A stretch of DNA of 47,478 nucleotides from Flavipsychrobacter sp. (GCA_016786615.1 JAEUVX010000001.1:1-47478); one strand, 5' to 3'. Numbered from the stretch's first letter, positions 1 to 10,500 are shown. Notes: generated from the letters alone by a model not told the origin. Numbers and translations: made by a program.

Positions 1-81
1 ATGACTTTTGAACGAAGAAGAAACAGATACTTGCAACAGAAAAGAAACCTATCACCTGAAAACAGAAAAACTTTTATTTAA
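1..81 (+). CDS. Partial ORF, C-terminal 26 codons, possible transposase
   Basis: Frame 1 is open from the first base to a TAA at 79-81. The other two forward frames close within the first nine bases. The peptide is very basic (it begins MTFERRRNRYLQQ). The first ATG may be internal, because the gene enters from outside the window. The same 26 codons occur inverted at the other end. A transposase C-terminus is inferred from the repeat context only; no family motif is visible in so short a piece. Confidence 0.35.
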   Translation: MTFERRRNRYLQQKRNLSPENRKTFI

Positions 82-141
82 CTTTAAAAAATCAAGAAAT
101 ACTATCTAAGCATTAGTGAACTTTAGCTTGACGACATACAG
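1..141. repeat. Inverted terminal repeat, left copy (probable IS end)
   Basis: These bases are the exact reverse complement of 47338-47478; the match stops at base 142. Reading rightward it contains an open frame ending at 79-81 and then about 60 bp of non-coding sequence. That is the layout of the 3' end of an insertion sequence: transposase C-terminus, short spacer, terminal end. The exact length of 141 also equals the largest default k-mer of the MEGAHIT assembler, so the contig may simply stop k bases into a longer repeat at both ends. I do not recognise the IS family. Confidence 0.9.
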
Positions 142-164
142 CCAACAGAACGAGTATTTCATAA

Positions 165-734
165 TCAATCTAGCAAACTACGAATTTGCGCTACGCTTAA
201 CACAAGAAAATTGGTAGTATCGTAAGTATTTTTCTCAACTCTTTTGAGAAAACTTAAGTAACTGGATATTCTAAGAAAAGTTCTTACCGCCTTATCAGTA
301 TAGCCAATTCCCATACCAATCCTTCCTAAAGAAGCAGCGTTAACTATACTACCCATAATATGTTTTCTGGAATTTTGACTTTCAATCTCCAATGCAAGCA
401 AACATCTGGCGTTTTGGTTTTTCTTAATTAAAACGCCGAAATCTGGCACTTCAATTTCATGATAACCGCCTGCTATTACATTTTCTCTATGTAATTCAAA
501 CAACCTCCTTAATAATCCATTCAAAGGCTCGTTCTCAACAGCTTGATTGTATTCATTAATACGATTTTGCCCATGCTCTATGCTGAAAGGCCCAACAGCC
601 ACATCAACACGAGGTGAATATTGCAGCATATTACCACCTCTGAAAGAAACCCATTCTTTTTCAACTTCATGCTCATCTGGTAAAAGTGCATCAAATCTTG
701 TTGCCAAGTAGCTTTGTAACTCTTTGGGTGTCAT
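165..734 (-). CDS. Third gene of SIR2-HerA module, possible PD-(D/E)XK nuclease
   Basis: A 189-residue soluble protein with no signal peptide or membrane segment. Its ATG overlaps the HerA stop codon by one base (TAATG), so it is translationally coupled to HerA. Visible features that would fit a PD-(D/E)XK nuclease core are an Asp in RVDVAVGPF (about residue 44), a strand LLALEIES with Glu at about 116 and 118, and a Lys in NSRK (about 124), followed by a hydrophobic helix. This assignment is my inference from spacing and pattern. The gene may be an effector, accessory nuclease or substrate adaptor of the SIR2-HerA complex. It ends 24 bp before the terminal repeat, so the insertion did not truncate it. 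Confidence 0.6.
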   Translation of the reverse strand: MTPKELQSYLATRFDALLPDEHEVEKEWVSFRGGNMLQYSPRVDVAVGPFSIEHGQNRINEYNQAVENEPLNGLLRRLFELHRENVIAGGYHEIEVPDFGVLIKKNQNARCLLALEIESQNSRKHIMGSIVNAASLGRIGMGIGYTDKAVRTFLRISSYLSFLKRVEKNTYDTTNFLVLSVAQIRSLLD

Positions 735-2479
735 TATGATTTACTTTGCTTTCTGAGTCCTACGACTGCTGTTTTTACATCCTGAACTACTTTATCATCG
801 CTCCACTCCTTCCAGAACTTGATAGTTGCACTCTCCGGCTTGATAGTAGGCTCATCAACAATTACCCTTGTTGGAAGCAAAGATGCATCACCAACTACTA
901 GGGCTTCACCAATATCTAAAATCGGCAAAACATCTGTTACACCGGCAAGGTTATCTGGCAACAACTTCTTAATTACCGCCTGGTCTTCAGCATTTGACAG
1001 TCTTAATGATATAAAATTATTACACTGACTTAATACAGTTCTATTTACTTCAGCAGGACGTTGGCTAATTACCATTAAGCTAACACCATATTTTCTACCT
1101 TCTTTTGCAATACGTTCAAAACTCTTTAATCCTAATTCTGAAGCTGCATCCTGACTTGTACGTTCAGGAATATATAGATGTGCCTCATCACAAAACAAAC
1201 ATATTGGGTGCTGACTGGCTCTCACTGTCCATTGCTGAACACTGAAAACTATCCTTGCTACCAAACCAATAACAAGCGGCAGGACATCTGACGGCACTTC
1301 TGAAAAATCAATTACTTTAACCCCTGCGTTATGTGAATTTTGAGTAGTGCCACACATCAACCTTACACAAAACTCATTCATCCATTCTAATTTCAATTCA
1401 TCTTCAGATATTTGAAACAGGAAGCCCAGACGCTTGTCATTCATCTTAGCCTCTAAACGTTGTATGAACCTAGTCAGTTTGCCAAAGAATGGGCCTTGTT
1501 TATCACCTCGTGAACCAGTGACCATTTCTTCATCCAGTTCACGAAGCCTTTTTATAACTTCGCCTATTTTATATGGAATTGGGCTATCAATGGTAATGGT
1601 ATCTTTAAATTCTTTATCCTTGACCTCTTCCAAGAATTTTATTTTTTCCTCATAAACTATTTTAGAAAACAGCATCGCCTGATTCGGAGCGTTACTATCA
1701 CTTCTATCCAAGAGCATTGCCAGCATTTCCTCGTAGGTCAAAAGCCAATAAGGTAACATCAGCACATTATTGGCGAGGCTTCCCTTTTTACCTAAATCTC
1801 CAGGATTGGCTACTCTTATGTGCTGAATGCCATCTGCCTTAAAATCCTTTCCGCTATATTCACCGTGAATGTCAAACAACAGGCAGTTTGCCATAGGAAG
1901 TTTTGCTATTTGCTCTATGATTTTAGCTACACACCATGATTTTCCTGAACCAGTGCTGCCAACTATGACAGCATGGCGCTGGAATAGTTTATCCCCATCT
2001 AAAAACGCCTCAGCGTGTTCATCAATAGAATACTTGCCTATAGATAGTGGGGTTCCATACATTTCATGCGATGAAATGGTTTTCATGAAATTGGTGATAT
2101 TCTTCCCATCTATAGAATAGCACGGGGCTTCTATCTCAGGCACAGTATCAAGGTTACGCTTAAACACGTTTTCCTTAGAACCATGCTTATCAAGCAATGT
2201 GCCTATGAGATTTATTTTGAGAATATTCTCAGTCAACAGAAAGCCTCCTAATCCTAAATCTTCAACATCCGTTCTTTCATCATCAGATGCCTTTCTAGTA
2301 ATCCTATTAATTATGCCTATTAAATGCTGTCCAGCCTTAGAGCTTTTTATGGCAATCAGATGATTTACCTGAAGCTGCCTTAGTTTATCTAGTTCATCAA
2401 CCTTCACTATTAATGTTGCTGTATCAACGCTGAATACAGTGCCGATTTCAGTGCCTGCTTTAAATTCAAATATTGCCAT
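734..2479 (-). CDS. herA: HerA-family (DUF87) ATPase of SIR2-HerA defence system
   Basis: A 581-residue FtsK/HerA-superfamily ATPase. The N-terminal part (about 1-110) looks like the HAS-barrel common in HerA. Walker A is GSTGSGKS (about 174-181), a DIHGEY motif lies at 203-208, Walker B with the catalytic acid is CLFCDEAH (about 427-434), and the SQRP sensor-like motif is at about 472. HerA proteins form hexamers. In SIR2-HerA anti-phage systems HerA assembles with SIR2 and controls its NAD+-consuming activity. The gene starts one base after the SIR2 stop and overlaps the next gene by one base, so all three are co-translated. All ATPase motifs are intact. Confidence 0.93.
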   Translation of the reverse strand: MAIFEFKAGTEIGTVFSVDTATLIVKVDELDKLRQLQVNHLIAIKSSKAGQHLIGIINRITRKASDDERTDVEDLGLGGFLLTENILKINLIGTLLDKHGSKENVFKRNLDTVPEIEAPCYSIDGKNITNFMKTISSHEMYGTPLSIGKYSIDEHAEAFLDGDKLFQRHAVIVGSTGSGKSWCVAKIIEQIAKLPMANCLLFDIHGEYSGKDFKADGIQHIRVANPGDLGKKGSLANNVLMLPYWLLTYEEMLAMLLDRSDSNAPNQAMLFSKIVYEEKIKFLEEVKDKEFKDTITIDSPIPYKIGEVIKRLRELDEEMVTGSRGDKQGPFFGKLTRFIQRLEAKMNDKRLGFLFQISEDELKLEWMNEFCVRLMCGTTQNSHNAGVKVIDFSEVPSDVLPLVIGLVARIVFSVQQWTVRASQHPICLFCDEAHLYIPERTSQDAASELGLKSFERIAKEGRKYGVSLMVISQRPAEVNRTVLSQCNNFISLRLSNAEDQAVIKKLLPDNLAGVTDVLPILDIGEALVVGDASLLPTRVIVDEPTIKPESATIKFWKEWSDDKVVQDVKTAVVGLRKQSKS

Positions 2480-2480
2480 A

Positions 2481-3512
2481 CTATGGTTTTAATAATTTTA
2501 AATATTCACTTAATTGCCAAGAAGATGTACCTGTCAATACCCCCTCACCCATTGCCGAAGTGTAAACTTTGGTATTCTTCGGGTCTGAATCTTCTTCCAG
2601 CAGGACATAATTCTTGCAAGAATTACCGATAATAGCTTGCTTGGTTTTATCCGTCAGTTTTTTAGTTATCACAATAATTGGCTTCTGGCTTTTAATCTGT
2701 GTTATCAGCTTAGGCTGAACATGAATATCATTAAAGCCATAACCTATGCACAGATAACCGTTTGCTGTGTCAATTTCATTATCAGCCTGACTGAAGATTG
2801 TTCGATAAGGCTCAATATGGGTTTCAAAATATTTACTTAAACCGGGTGTAACTATAGATGGTTTATGATTTGCAGGTATATTTTGCCTTAGCGGCAGGTG
2901 AATGTCATTTTCTTCCTGAGTTTTAAACCAGTCTAAAGAGCCATGAACTTTCCAGATATTCGCCTGTCCAGCATAACCTTTAAGAGATGCAATGTTATTT
3001 GTGTGTATCTGATTTGAAAAATGCCCAATATAATTTTGTGAATAACCGGTACAAACAAAAGCTCCTGCAAAACTTGCAGCATACTCAGCCAGCCTATCAT
3101 AATTTGTGGTAATGATTGACACTTTCTTTATTGCCGTGTTCATAAGATATTTTATCAAATTTGCTAATGGAAACTCCACGCCACTCACAAATTGGTCGTA
3201 TGCTGCAATATCACTTTGATTGATAACCTCCCATGTCTTGGCTACAATTTCACCTAACACATTAGGCCGTAGTTGCAACTCGTTCAACGCGGTTTCCAAA
3301 TCATTATGTTTATCGAATAAAGCCTTAAAGGAATCAAATTGAGCCGTATCGTCTGGAGTGGTAAAACTTATCGATTTTTTCAAGTGATTGCCAAGTTCCC
3401 ACATTGTCGGAAGTTTGTAAGGCACAGAAGCACCGCTTCCAATAATCAATAGGGGTACGTTATTTGTCCAATCTTGTATTAGCTTCAACAGTGCATCTTT
3501 ATCCATTGTCAT
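2481..3512 (-). CDS. SIR2-family NADase, defence effector
   Basis: A 343-residue SIR2-domain protein. Motifs seen are IIGSGAS (about 23-29, the NAD-binding glycine loop), TTNYD (135-139), KVHGSLDW (188-195, with the His expected to be catalytic) and CIGYGFND (255-262). Defence SIR2 proteins usually hydrolyse NAD+ and so stop growth of infected cells; this is family knowledge, and nothing here shows the trigger. The gene is directly followed by HerA with almost no spacer, the standard order of the SIR2-HerA anti-phage system. The start at 3512 gives MTMDKDALLK; the second Met, at 3506, is equally possible. Confidence 0.9.
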   Translation of the reverse strand: MTMDKDALLKLIQDWTNNVPLLIIGSGASVPYKLPTMWELGNHLKKSISFTTPDDTAQFDSFKALFDKHNDLETALNELQLRPNVLGEIVAKTWEVINQSDIAAYDQFVSGVEFPLANLIKYLMNTAIKKVSIITTNYDRLAEYAASFAGAFVCTGYSQNYIGHFSNQIHTNNIASLKGYAGQANIWKVHGSLDWFKTQEENDIHLPLRQNIPANHKPSIVTPGLSKYFETHIEPYRTIFSQADNEIDTANGYLCIGYGFNDIHVQPKLITQIKSQKPIIVITKKLTDKTKQAIIGNSCKNYVLLEEDSDPKNTKVYTSAMGEGVLTGTSSWQLSEYLKLLKP

Positions 3513-3551
3513 TTCAATTAGTTATTTCTACAAATTTCCCGAAATTTCAAG

Positions 3552-3800
3552 TTACTTACCCTTTCCTTTACCTCTATTTTTTGTAGATGGCACTGTTTTA
3601 TTTAAATTCAGTTTGTTTAGCCTTGTTTGGGTTTTATCCTGCTCAAACTGCTTGCCTCCGGCTTTTAGTCCGTCGAGATAAGGGTTGTTGTGGCTGTTGG
3701 TGTTATCCCTCTTAATAAGCCCCCAAATCTTCGGTTCATGCTTAGCTATCAAATATCCGTTATTAAATCATTTTTTATATAGGTTTTCCTTTGCGTCCAT
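3552..3800 (-). pseudogene. Small basic protein gene interrupted by an in-frame TGA
   Basis: An ATG at 3800, two bases from the stop of the HTH gene (TAATATG), opens a frame MDAKENLYKK. It meets TGA at 3770-3768 and then continues in the same frame as FNNGYLIAKHEPKIWG through a Lys/Gly-rich tail to 3552. The continuity on both sides of the stop suggests one gene of about 82 codons with a nonsense change, for example GGA to TGA. Alternatively a short protein may start at the downstream TTG (66 codons). I recall similar small proteins accompanying HTH genes on Bacteroidota mobile islands, but assign no function. Confidence 0.6.
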
Positions 3801-3801
3801 A

Positions 3802-4071
3802 TTAAAAAGGTTTTCTGCTGCTCTTTTCTAAAAATTCTAAAACTGAATCACGGTCATATAAAATCATTTTTTTCTCAGGTTGAGAAAATTTGAACTTCCC
3901 CTCATCTCTTAGCTTTTGCAAAGTTGTTTTACTGGTTATGCGAAGCAATTTCATTACTTCTTCACCCGAAATCCATTTGTCATTAGTAACGGTGTATTTC
4001 TCTCTGATGTAATCAGACAACTTATCAAGCAGTGAATAAAAGGCATTATCCTCTAAGCAAATCACTTCCAT
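3802..4071 (-). CDS. Small HTH (excisionase/MerR-like) DNA-binding protein
   Basis: An 89-residue protein with one winged-helix/MerR-like domain: WISGEEVMKLLRITSKTT (about 33-50) is the helix-turn-helix, followed by LQKLRDEGKFKFSQ and a wing ending ILYDRDSVLEFLEK. This is the helix-turn-helix family (HTH_17 type) common next to integrases and cargo on Bacteroidota integrative elements, where members act as excisionases or regulators. It is the first gene of the leftward operon that carries SIR2 and HerA and starts about 180 bp from the tRNA-Phe half. No integrase adjoins it, so its role (operon regulator or recombination directionality factor) is open. Confidence 0.8.
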   Translation of the reverse strand: MEVICLEDNAFYSLLDKLSDYIREKYTVTNDKWISGEEVMKLLRITSKTTLQKLRDEGKFKFSQPEKKMILYDRDSVLEFLEKSSRKPF

Positions 4072-4213
4072 TATTTGCTAAGCTATTATTCGTTCAACAA
4101 CTTAAAAAGAGGAAATAAACGGTATTATTTACGGGGAAAAAACTATCCGGGAACTAATAAATAAGATTGTTTTGATATGGCTTAAATGTTGTAGGACTGT
4201 TGTAGGAAAGAAA

Positions 4214-4246
4214 AAAGCTCTTAGAAACTTCTTTCTAAAAGCTTGA
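4214..4246 (-). terminator. Rho-independent terminator of the tRNA-Phe remnant
   Basis: On the minus strand a stem AAGCTTTTAGAAA / TTTCTAAGAGCTT with a four-base loop is followed by a T run. It lies just past the 3' end of the tRNA-Phe half and would have ended its transcript. Its survival suggests that this flank is the original downstream sequence of the tRNA gene. Confidence 0.75.
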
Positions 4247-4254
4247 TTTTCAAG

Positions 4255-4302
4255 TGGTGCGGGAGGGAATTGAACCCCCGACACAAGGATTTTCAGTCCT
4301 TG
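4255..4302 (-). tRNA. tRNA-Phe (GAA) 3' half, split at the anticodon arm
   Basis: Read on the minus strand, this is an anticodon arm AAGGA-CTGAAAA-TCCTT (anticodon GAA), a short variable region, a T arm with loop TTCAATT and stem GGGGG/CCCTC, and the acceptor 3' strand CCGCACC plus discriminator A. CCA is not encoded. Upstream of the anticodon stem there is no D arm or 5' acceptor strand; repeat copy 1 is there instead. The gene is therefore a displaced 3' half, as left by integration of an element into the anticodon loop. An intact or 5'-half copy would be expected outside the window. Confidence 0.85.
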
Positions 4303-4389
4303 AGCAAGATTTAATGATGTCCGACATTACTTTAATACCAGTAACAAATCTTGCTTAAAATAGTTAGAACTAAGGGTAGTCAAGTCTAC
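4290..4389 (+). repeat. 100-bp direct repeat, copy 1 (putative att site at tRNA-Phe)
   Basis: The copy starts with TTTTCAG, the complement of the tRNA-Phe anticodon loop, then TCCTTG, and ends in TAGTCAAGTCTAC. It has the best structure of the family: a perfect 10-bp outer stem (AGCAAGATTT at 4303-4312 with AAATCTTGCT at 4346-4355) enclosing a 6-bp inner stem with an AT-rich 8-nt loop. The left half of the core (CAAGGA) belongs to the tRNA. Other copies have unrelated sequence there, which places a likely crossover in the 7-nt loop. Function as an attachment site is inferred. Confidence 0.75.
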
Positions 4390-4396
4390 ACAATAA

Positions 4397-4423
4397 AAAA
4401 GCCACTGAATATCAGTGGCTTTT
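4397..4423. terminator. Bidirectional terminator after repeat copy 1
   Basis: A perfect 12-bp stem, AAAAGCCACTGA / TCAGTGGCTTTT, has A and T tracts on both sides. It is downstream of the giant leftward gene (stop at 4505) and would end its transcript. It also sits seven bases after the 100-bp repeat. Confidence 0.85.
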
Positions 4424-4504
4424 AATCATCATAATAATCTTGACACATTATTGAAGTAACCCCTTAAAATTCAATGGTATATCTTTCATTTATATACCTT
4501 GCTT

Positions 4505-7500
4505 TTATTCTACCATGAACTGTGCATCTCTGTACTCTCCGTTTTGCTTCAATCTGAGTAAATACACACCTTTCGAAATATCAGGCAAATCAACTTTATG
4601 GTAGAACTCTTTGCCGGATGAAGTAACAGATGATTTATAAATTACCTGCCCCATCGTATTCAGTACCTGAATAGATACTTCTGCCTGATGAATAACTGTT
4701 CCCTTAATAATAAAACTACCATGATTAGGATTCGGATATAACTTAAAGTCATTTACAACTTCAACTCCATTTACCCCTAGTGATATATTAATAACAGGAG
4801 CACAAGATGAGACAGTATCAGGTGAAACACATGTTGCATTACTCTTAATAAGCACACAGATAATATCATTGTCTGCAAGGCTCGAAGAAGTTGTGGCGCT
4901 ATATGTACTATTTGTTGCACCGGGAATAGTAATACCATTCTTCCTCCATTGATATGTAGGAGATGTGCCCCCGTTCGTAACGTTTGCAGAGAAGTTAATT
5001 GTTGCCCATGGTCCGACTGTAGTACCTGGCGATACATTTACAGCAACAGCAGGTATCAAAACAGGGTTAACAGTCATAGTAATACCATTGCTGATTGCAG
5101 TAGGGGGTGAAACACAAGTAGCATTGCTGGTTAAATCACATGTTACGATATCGCCTGTCGTTAAGCTGCCACTAGAATAAGTCGGGCTGTTAATGCCAAC
5201 AATCAAGCCATTTACTTTCCATTGATATGCAGGTGTAGTACCACCATTTGTTGGGGTCGCTGTGAATGTAACAGATGTACCTGTGCATATTATATTACCA
5301 GAATTAGATGATATGGCAACTGAAGCAGTGAGTACAGCATTTACCGTCATTGTAATTGCAGAAGATGTTGCTATAGTATTCGTTACACATGTGGCATTAC
5401 TGGTTAATACACAAGTAACGGCATCGCCATTTATGAGAGTAGCAGACGTATACGTCGAACTATTCGTCCCTACATTTGAGCCATTTACTTTCCATTGATA
5501 CGATGGAGAAGCACCTCCGTTCACAGGATTTGCAGTAAATGTTACAGATGCGCCCGCACATATAGTGTTACCAGGATTTGCAGATATACTAACTGCTGGT
5601 GTAACCTGTGGATTAACAACCATGGTAATTGCCGATGACGTAGCATTCGCAGCTGTAATACATGGTGCACTTGTAGTTAGTTCACAAGTAACGGCATCGC
5701 CATTTGTAAGGGTGCTAGTTGTATATGAAGAACTATTTGTACCTACGTTAGAACCATTCACTTTCCATTGATAAGATGGAGAACTGCCACCATTGGTTGG
5801 TGTTGCAGTAAATGTAACAGAAGTACCTGAACATATAGTATTACCTGGATTAGCAGATATGCTGACAGAAGGTGTAACATATGGATTTACCGTCATAGTG
5901 ATACTATTGCTGGTAGTTGAAACAGGAGTAGCACAAGTGGCACTACTGGTAAGTGCGCAGGTTACAACATCACTATTACTTAAACTTGTAGTAGTGTAGG
6001 TGGTTCCCGTTGCAGCGTTTACACCATTCACTTTCCATTGGTAAGACGGTGAGCTACCACCATTGGTATGAGATGCAGTAAATGTAGCCGATGCTCCAGA
6101 ACAAATAACATTGCCTGGGCTTGCACTTATAGTTACAGATGGCGTAACATTAGGCGTAACTGTCATGGTAATACCTGTGCTGGTAGCTGTAGAAGTGCTA
6201 AAACAAGCAGCATTACTAGTCATTACGCATGTAATGATATCAGTATTAGCCAATGTGGTGTTGGAATATGTATTACTGTTAGTACCTACATTAGAGCCAT
6301 TTACCTTCCATTGATACGATGGACTTGCTCCACCGTTTGTTGGGATTGCCGTAAATGCGACTAAGGTACCTGCACAAATATTATTACCCGGGTTAGCAGT
6401 AACAGATACCGATGGCGTAACAACAGGGATTACAACAACTGTATCATCAAAAGAAGCTGTAGTTGACGAAGGGCATACAGCATTCGTTGTCATAACACAA
6501 CTATATATATTGCCGTTTACAGGAGTTGCATCTGAATATGTATTGCTATTCGTGCCTACATTCAACCCATTACGCTTCCATTGATATGAAGGTAAACTAC
6601 CACCATTTACCGGAGTGGCTGTAAAGGAAACGGATGTCCCGGAACATATTGTATCATTCGGGCTAATGGTAAAACTAACCGATGGGGTAACTACAGGGGT
6701 TACAGTCATTGAAATGATGTTACTGGTATCTCCTGATGGAGATGCACATCCCGCACTGCTAATCATAACACACTTCACTGCATCGCCATTTGTAAGTGTT
6801 GTATTTGTATATGTGTTACTATTGCCCCCTACATTGATACCATTTAGCTTCCACTGGAATGAAGGTGTATTGCCACCATTTACCGGTGTAGCAGTAAAGG
6901 TTACAGATGTATTTGCACAAACTGTATTACCCGGAGACACTGATATTGTAACATCTGGCACAATAGATGTAGCCACAACCATACTAATTGTGTTACTAGT
7001 GTCAACACCTGCACTTAAACAACTTGCATTACTTGCCATTACACATGAAATAACATCACCGTTAGCAATTGTATTATCTATATAAATTGTGCTATTAGTT
7101 CCTACATTGAAGCCATTCTTTTTCCATTGATAAGACGGTGCTGTACCGCCATTTACCGGGGTAGCGGTATAAGTCACTGTTGTACCAGAACAGATAGTGT
7201 CGCCAACATTCGATACTATCGTTACTACCGGTGTGAGCACGGGATTAACAACCATAGTAACAGATGATGATGTAACAGTAGTAAGAGTTGCACAAGCAGC
7301 ACTACTTGTTAGTGTACAGGTTATCACATCACTGTTATTCAATGTATTGTCTGTGTATGCAGAACTGTTAGTACCTACATTGTTTCCATTCTTCTTCCAT
7401 TGATAAACCGGTGTAGTACCTGCAGCAACTGCAGATGCTGTAAACGTAACTGATGTACCGCCACATATGGCAGAGCCCGGATTAACACCAATAGATATAG

Positions 7501-10500
7501 CAGGCGTTACGGTAGGGTTTACCACCATCGTTATTGCATTGCTTGTAACGGCAGCGATAGTAACACAAGAAATGCTACTAGTAAGAATACAAGTAATAAT
7601 ATCACCATTACCCAAAACAGAAGAACTAAACGTATTGCTGTTTGAACCAACATTAAGTCCATTAACCTGCCATTGATATATAGGTGTACTACCTCCGTTT
7701 ATTGATGAGGCAGTAAATGTCACAGGTGTTCCTGAACATATAACATTACCCTGACCGGCTACAATACTGACAGAAGGCACAACACTTGAATTTACTATTA
7801 TTGTAGCAGCATTAGATACCACAGTATCGTACGAATTATATACCCTGCACCTGTATTGATAACCGTTCATCGCAGCAATTGTATTGTTAATCGTTAACTG
7901 TGCGGTATTTGTACCAAAATATGTATTGTTATACATAAGGTTAGCCCATCCGCTGCCTGTATTTATTTGCCACTGGTAACCCGTAGCCTGTGCAGCAACA
8001 ACTGCAAACACCGCGTTTGCATTCATACATACGGTTTGCGAGATAGGTTGTTGAACAATTGCAGGTTGTGATGCAATCTCACCAACCTGAAATACTGCGG
8101 GGAATGTATTTGCAGGTACAGATGAGTATAACTGTGTTGCATACTTTACAGAATCTGTAGTATGGCTCCACGCAGCATTCTTATAGTACTTGGCAACAAA
8201 ATTCGGATAAATAGCACCTGGATCTATATCTGCCGCACTCCAACTCAAACCCAATTTATTTATGGCTGAAAAACTAATAGTCCCAATAGTATCAATGATA
8301 TAATACTTGTTCACAGACTTACTCCCAAAGATGCCAGATGCACTAATGTTTGGATGATCATTGTTAGCAAAACCTACTTTCAATGCTCCGGCAGTTGATG
8401 CTACGCCTGACATATTTATTGGGGTATAGTTCAGCGAATCTCCCAAATCAAACTTTATATTATAAGCCCCTACAGCAACCGGCCATTGCAGCTTACCAAC
8501 TAACCATCCTGTGGACTGACTGGCGTTTTGAACATTAGGGTTAGTTGCAAAATTTATTAATGTTGAGCCATTAGTCATAAATAATCGGCCCTTGGTGAAA
8601 GTAAGACCTACGAAACTAACATCCCCAACATCAAATACAACCCCACCAGGCGATGAATTGTTTATAACAATTGATTGAAAACTAGAAGTTGTACCATGCA
8701 TAATTGTACCTGTACCCGAAACACGTTGTGTTTGTGTATTTGTAACTTGAGCATTAATTGCATAGTCAGTAAAATAAATTGTGCCCGTGGTGTTAAACTT
8801 AGCACCAGCACCTACTGTAACATTACCTTTAATAAATATATTAGATCCGATATTATTATATTCACCGTAAGGGTTAATAGTAAGGTTTCCTTTGATGATC
8901 GTATTAAACGATCCTTGGGTTACTTTTCTTGCTGCTATGGATGTGGAGCCTGAACCATTGATAATAACATTACCAAGTAATATTCTACTCGATGAGGAAG
9001 TAGAAAATCGGAATCCGTCGCTTGTACCACCTATGGCTGTTGAAATACCATCACCGAATATTAAGTTATGAGCAGGCCCAAAACTAGTATTGCCACTTGT
9101 AGCACTCATATTAAATACCCTTGACGTTCCTGCATGAGGGTCGATGATAGTTATATTACCGTTCGTCACATTCAGGTTAGATGTTCCGAAGTCTAATATG
9201 TCAAAACCATTTGGAACACTGTTTGCTAAAACACCACCTGCATTACCATCCAAGTTGATGTTGCCACCACTTTGATTAAATACTGATCCATTTTCTAATT
9301 TCAGATAACCGTTAATATTAAGGTTGCCGCTTGCGACAGTCAGTGTACCATAACTACGGAAAGGACACTTACCACCACCAGTCGGTCCTAATGTCACTGT
9401 ACCTCCGGCAATACGTATATGACCAAAATTATCAATAAGGCTATCAACCTTTAATGTGCTGTCGTTAGTATGTATTGCACCTGCGTTGCTTACTACTAGC
9501 ATTTTTGCAAAACAAGCAGTATCTATCATCACTGTATCACCACTTCTTATCTGTACAAGATCATTTATACCCGGAACTGCATTTATATTCCATGTAGCAG
9601 GGTTGTTCCAGCTTCCATCATTAACTGAAATAAAAGCTGTTGGCATATTTGCAGAAGAAGTTCCAACATATAATGATGCATTTGTTAATGCTATATCAGT
9701 CAATCCTGACCTTTGCACCATATAGGATGGAGAAGAACCCGAGCCTGCAACATGAGTTCCTACGACTGATGATGTTCTCATTAAACGCAAGTCTGCAACT
9801 GTGGGGATAAAACTAACAAGATCTGCTGCTGCTACCCTTAAACCCATAGTGGCACTTGTTAATGTTAACCCACCTCCTGTAGCGAAACTCCAAGAAGCAT
9901 TTGTACGATTATTTATTGTATATACACCATCAGCTATTGACAATCCGGTGGCCTGCCCATTGATATGATTATGTGATACAGTAATTGAGCCTCCAACAGA
10001 CAAAGCAGTAGTTGTGCTGAAATATAAAGAAACATGCCTTGGTGCACCATTATACGCAATAGGGTAAAATCCTATAGCATTCCCAGGTGCTGTAGGCAGG
10101 CCTGTTGTTCCGTACCAGCGTGTTACAGAACCAGAAGTAAGTCTGATATTTGAGCCTGCTGTCCACACTAATGTACCTTGACTGGCTGCTGATGTTCCTA
10201 ACATTAAGGAATAAGTAGAGATGTCCAAATCACCACTTGTCATTTGGAACGTACCAGGTACTACCCGATTTCCCGGAAGCCGTAATACATTCCCGGTACC
10301 TATAGCGACTGTAAGATTTGTTGGCTGATTTGTTGCAGGATATACTATGGTATCAGCTGCATAACTGCCTTGCCCGTCAAATATTAGATTAGCACCCGCA
10401 TTGTAAGCAATCGGCAAAGTTGTATTTATAGGTGATGAGTTTGGCACAGAAATGCGTATTGCACCAGGGCTCCTGACATTAAACACTGATATTGAACCAG

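Noticed and set aside
4790-7700. Rightward ORFs of 70-150 codons opposite the Ig-repeat part of the giant gene.
   Set aside because: They recur with the repeat period, have no start context and are low-complexity reverse translations of the Ig-like units.
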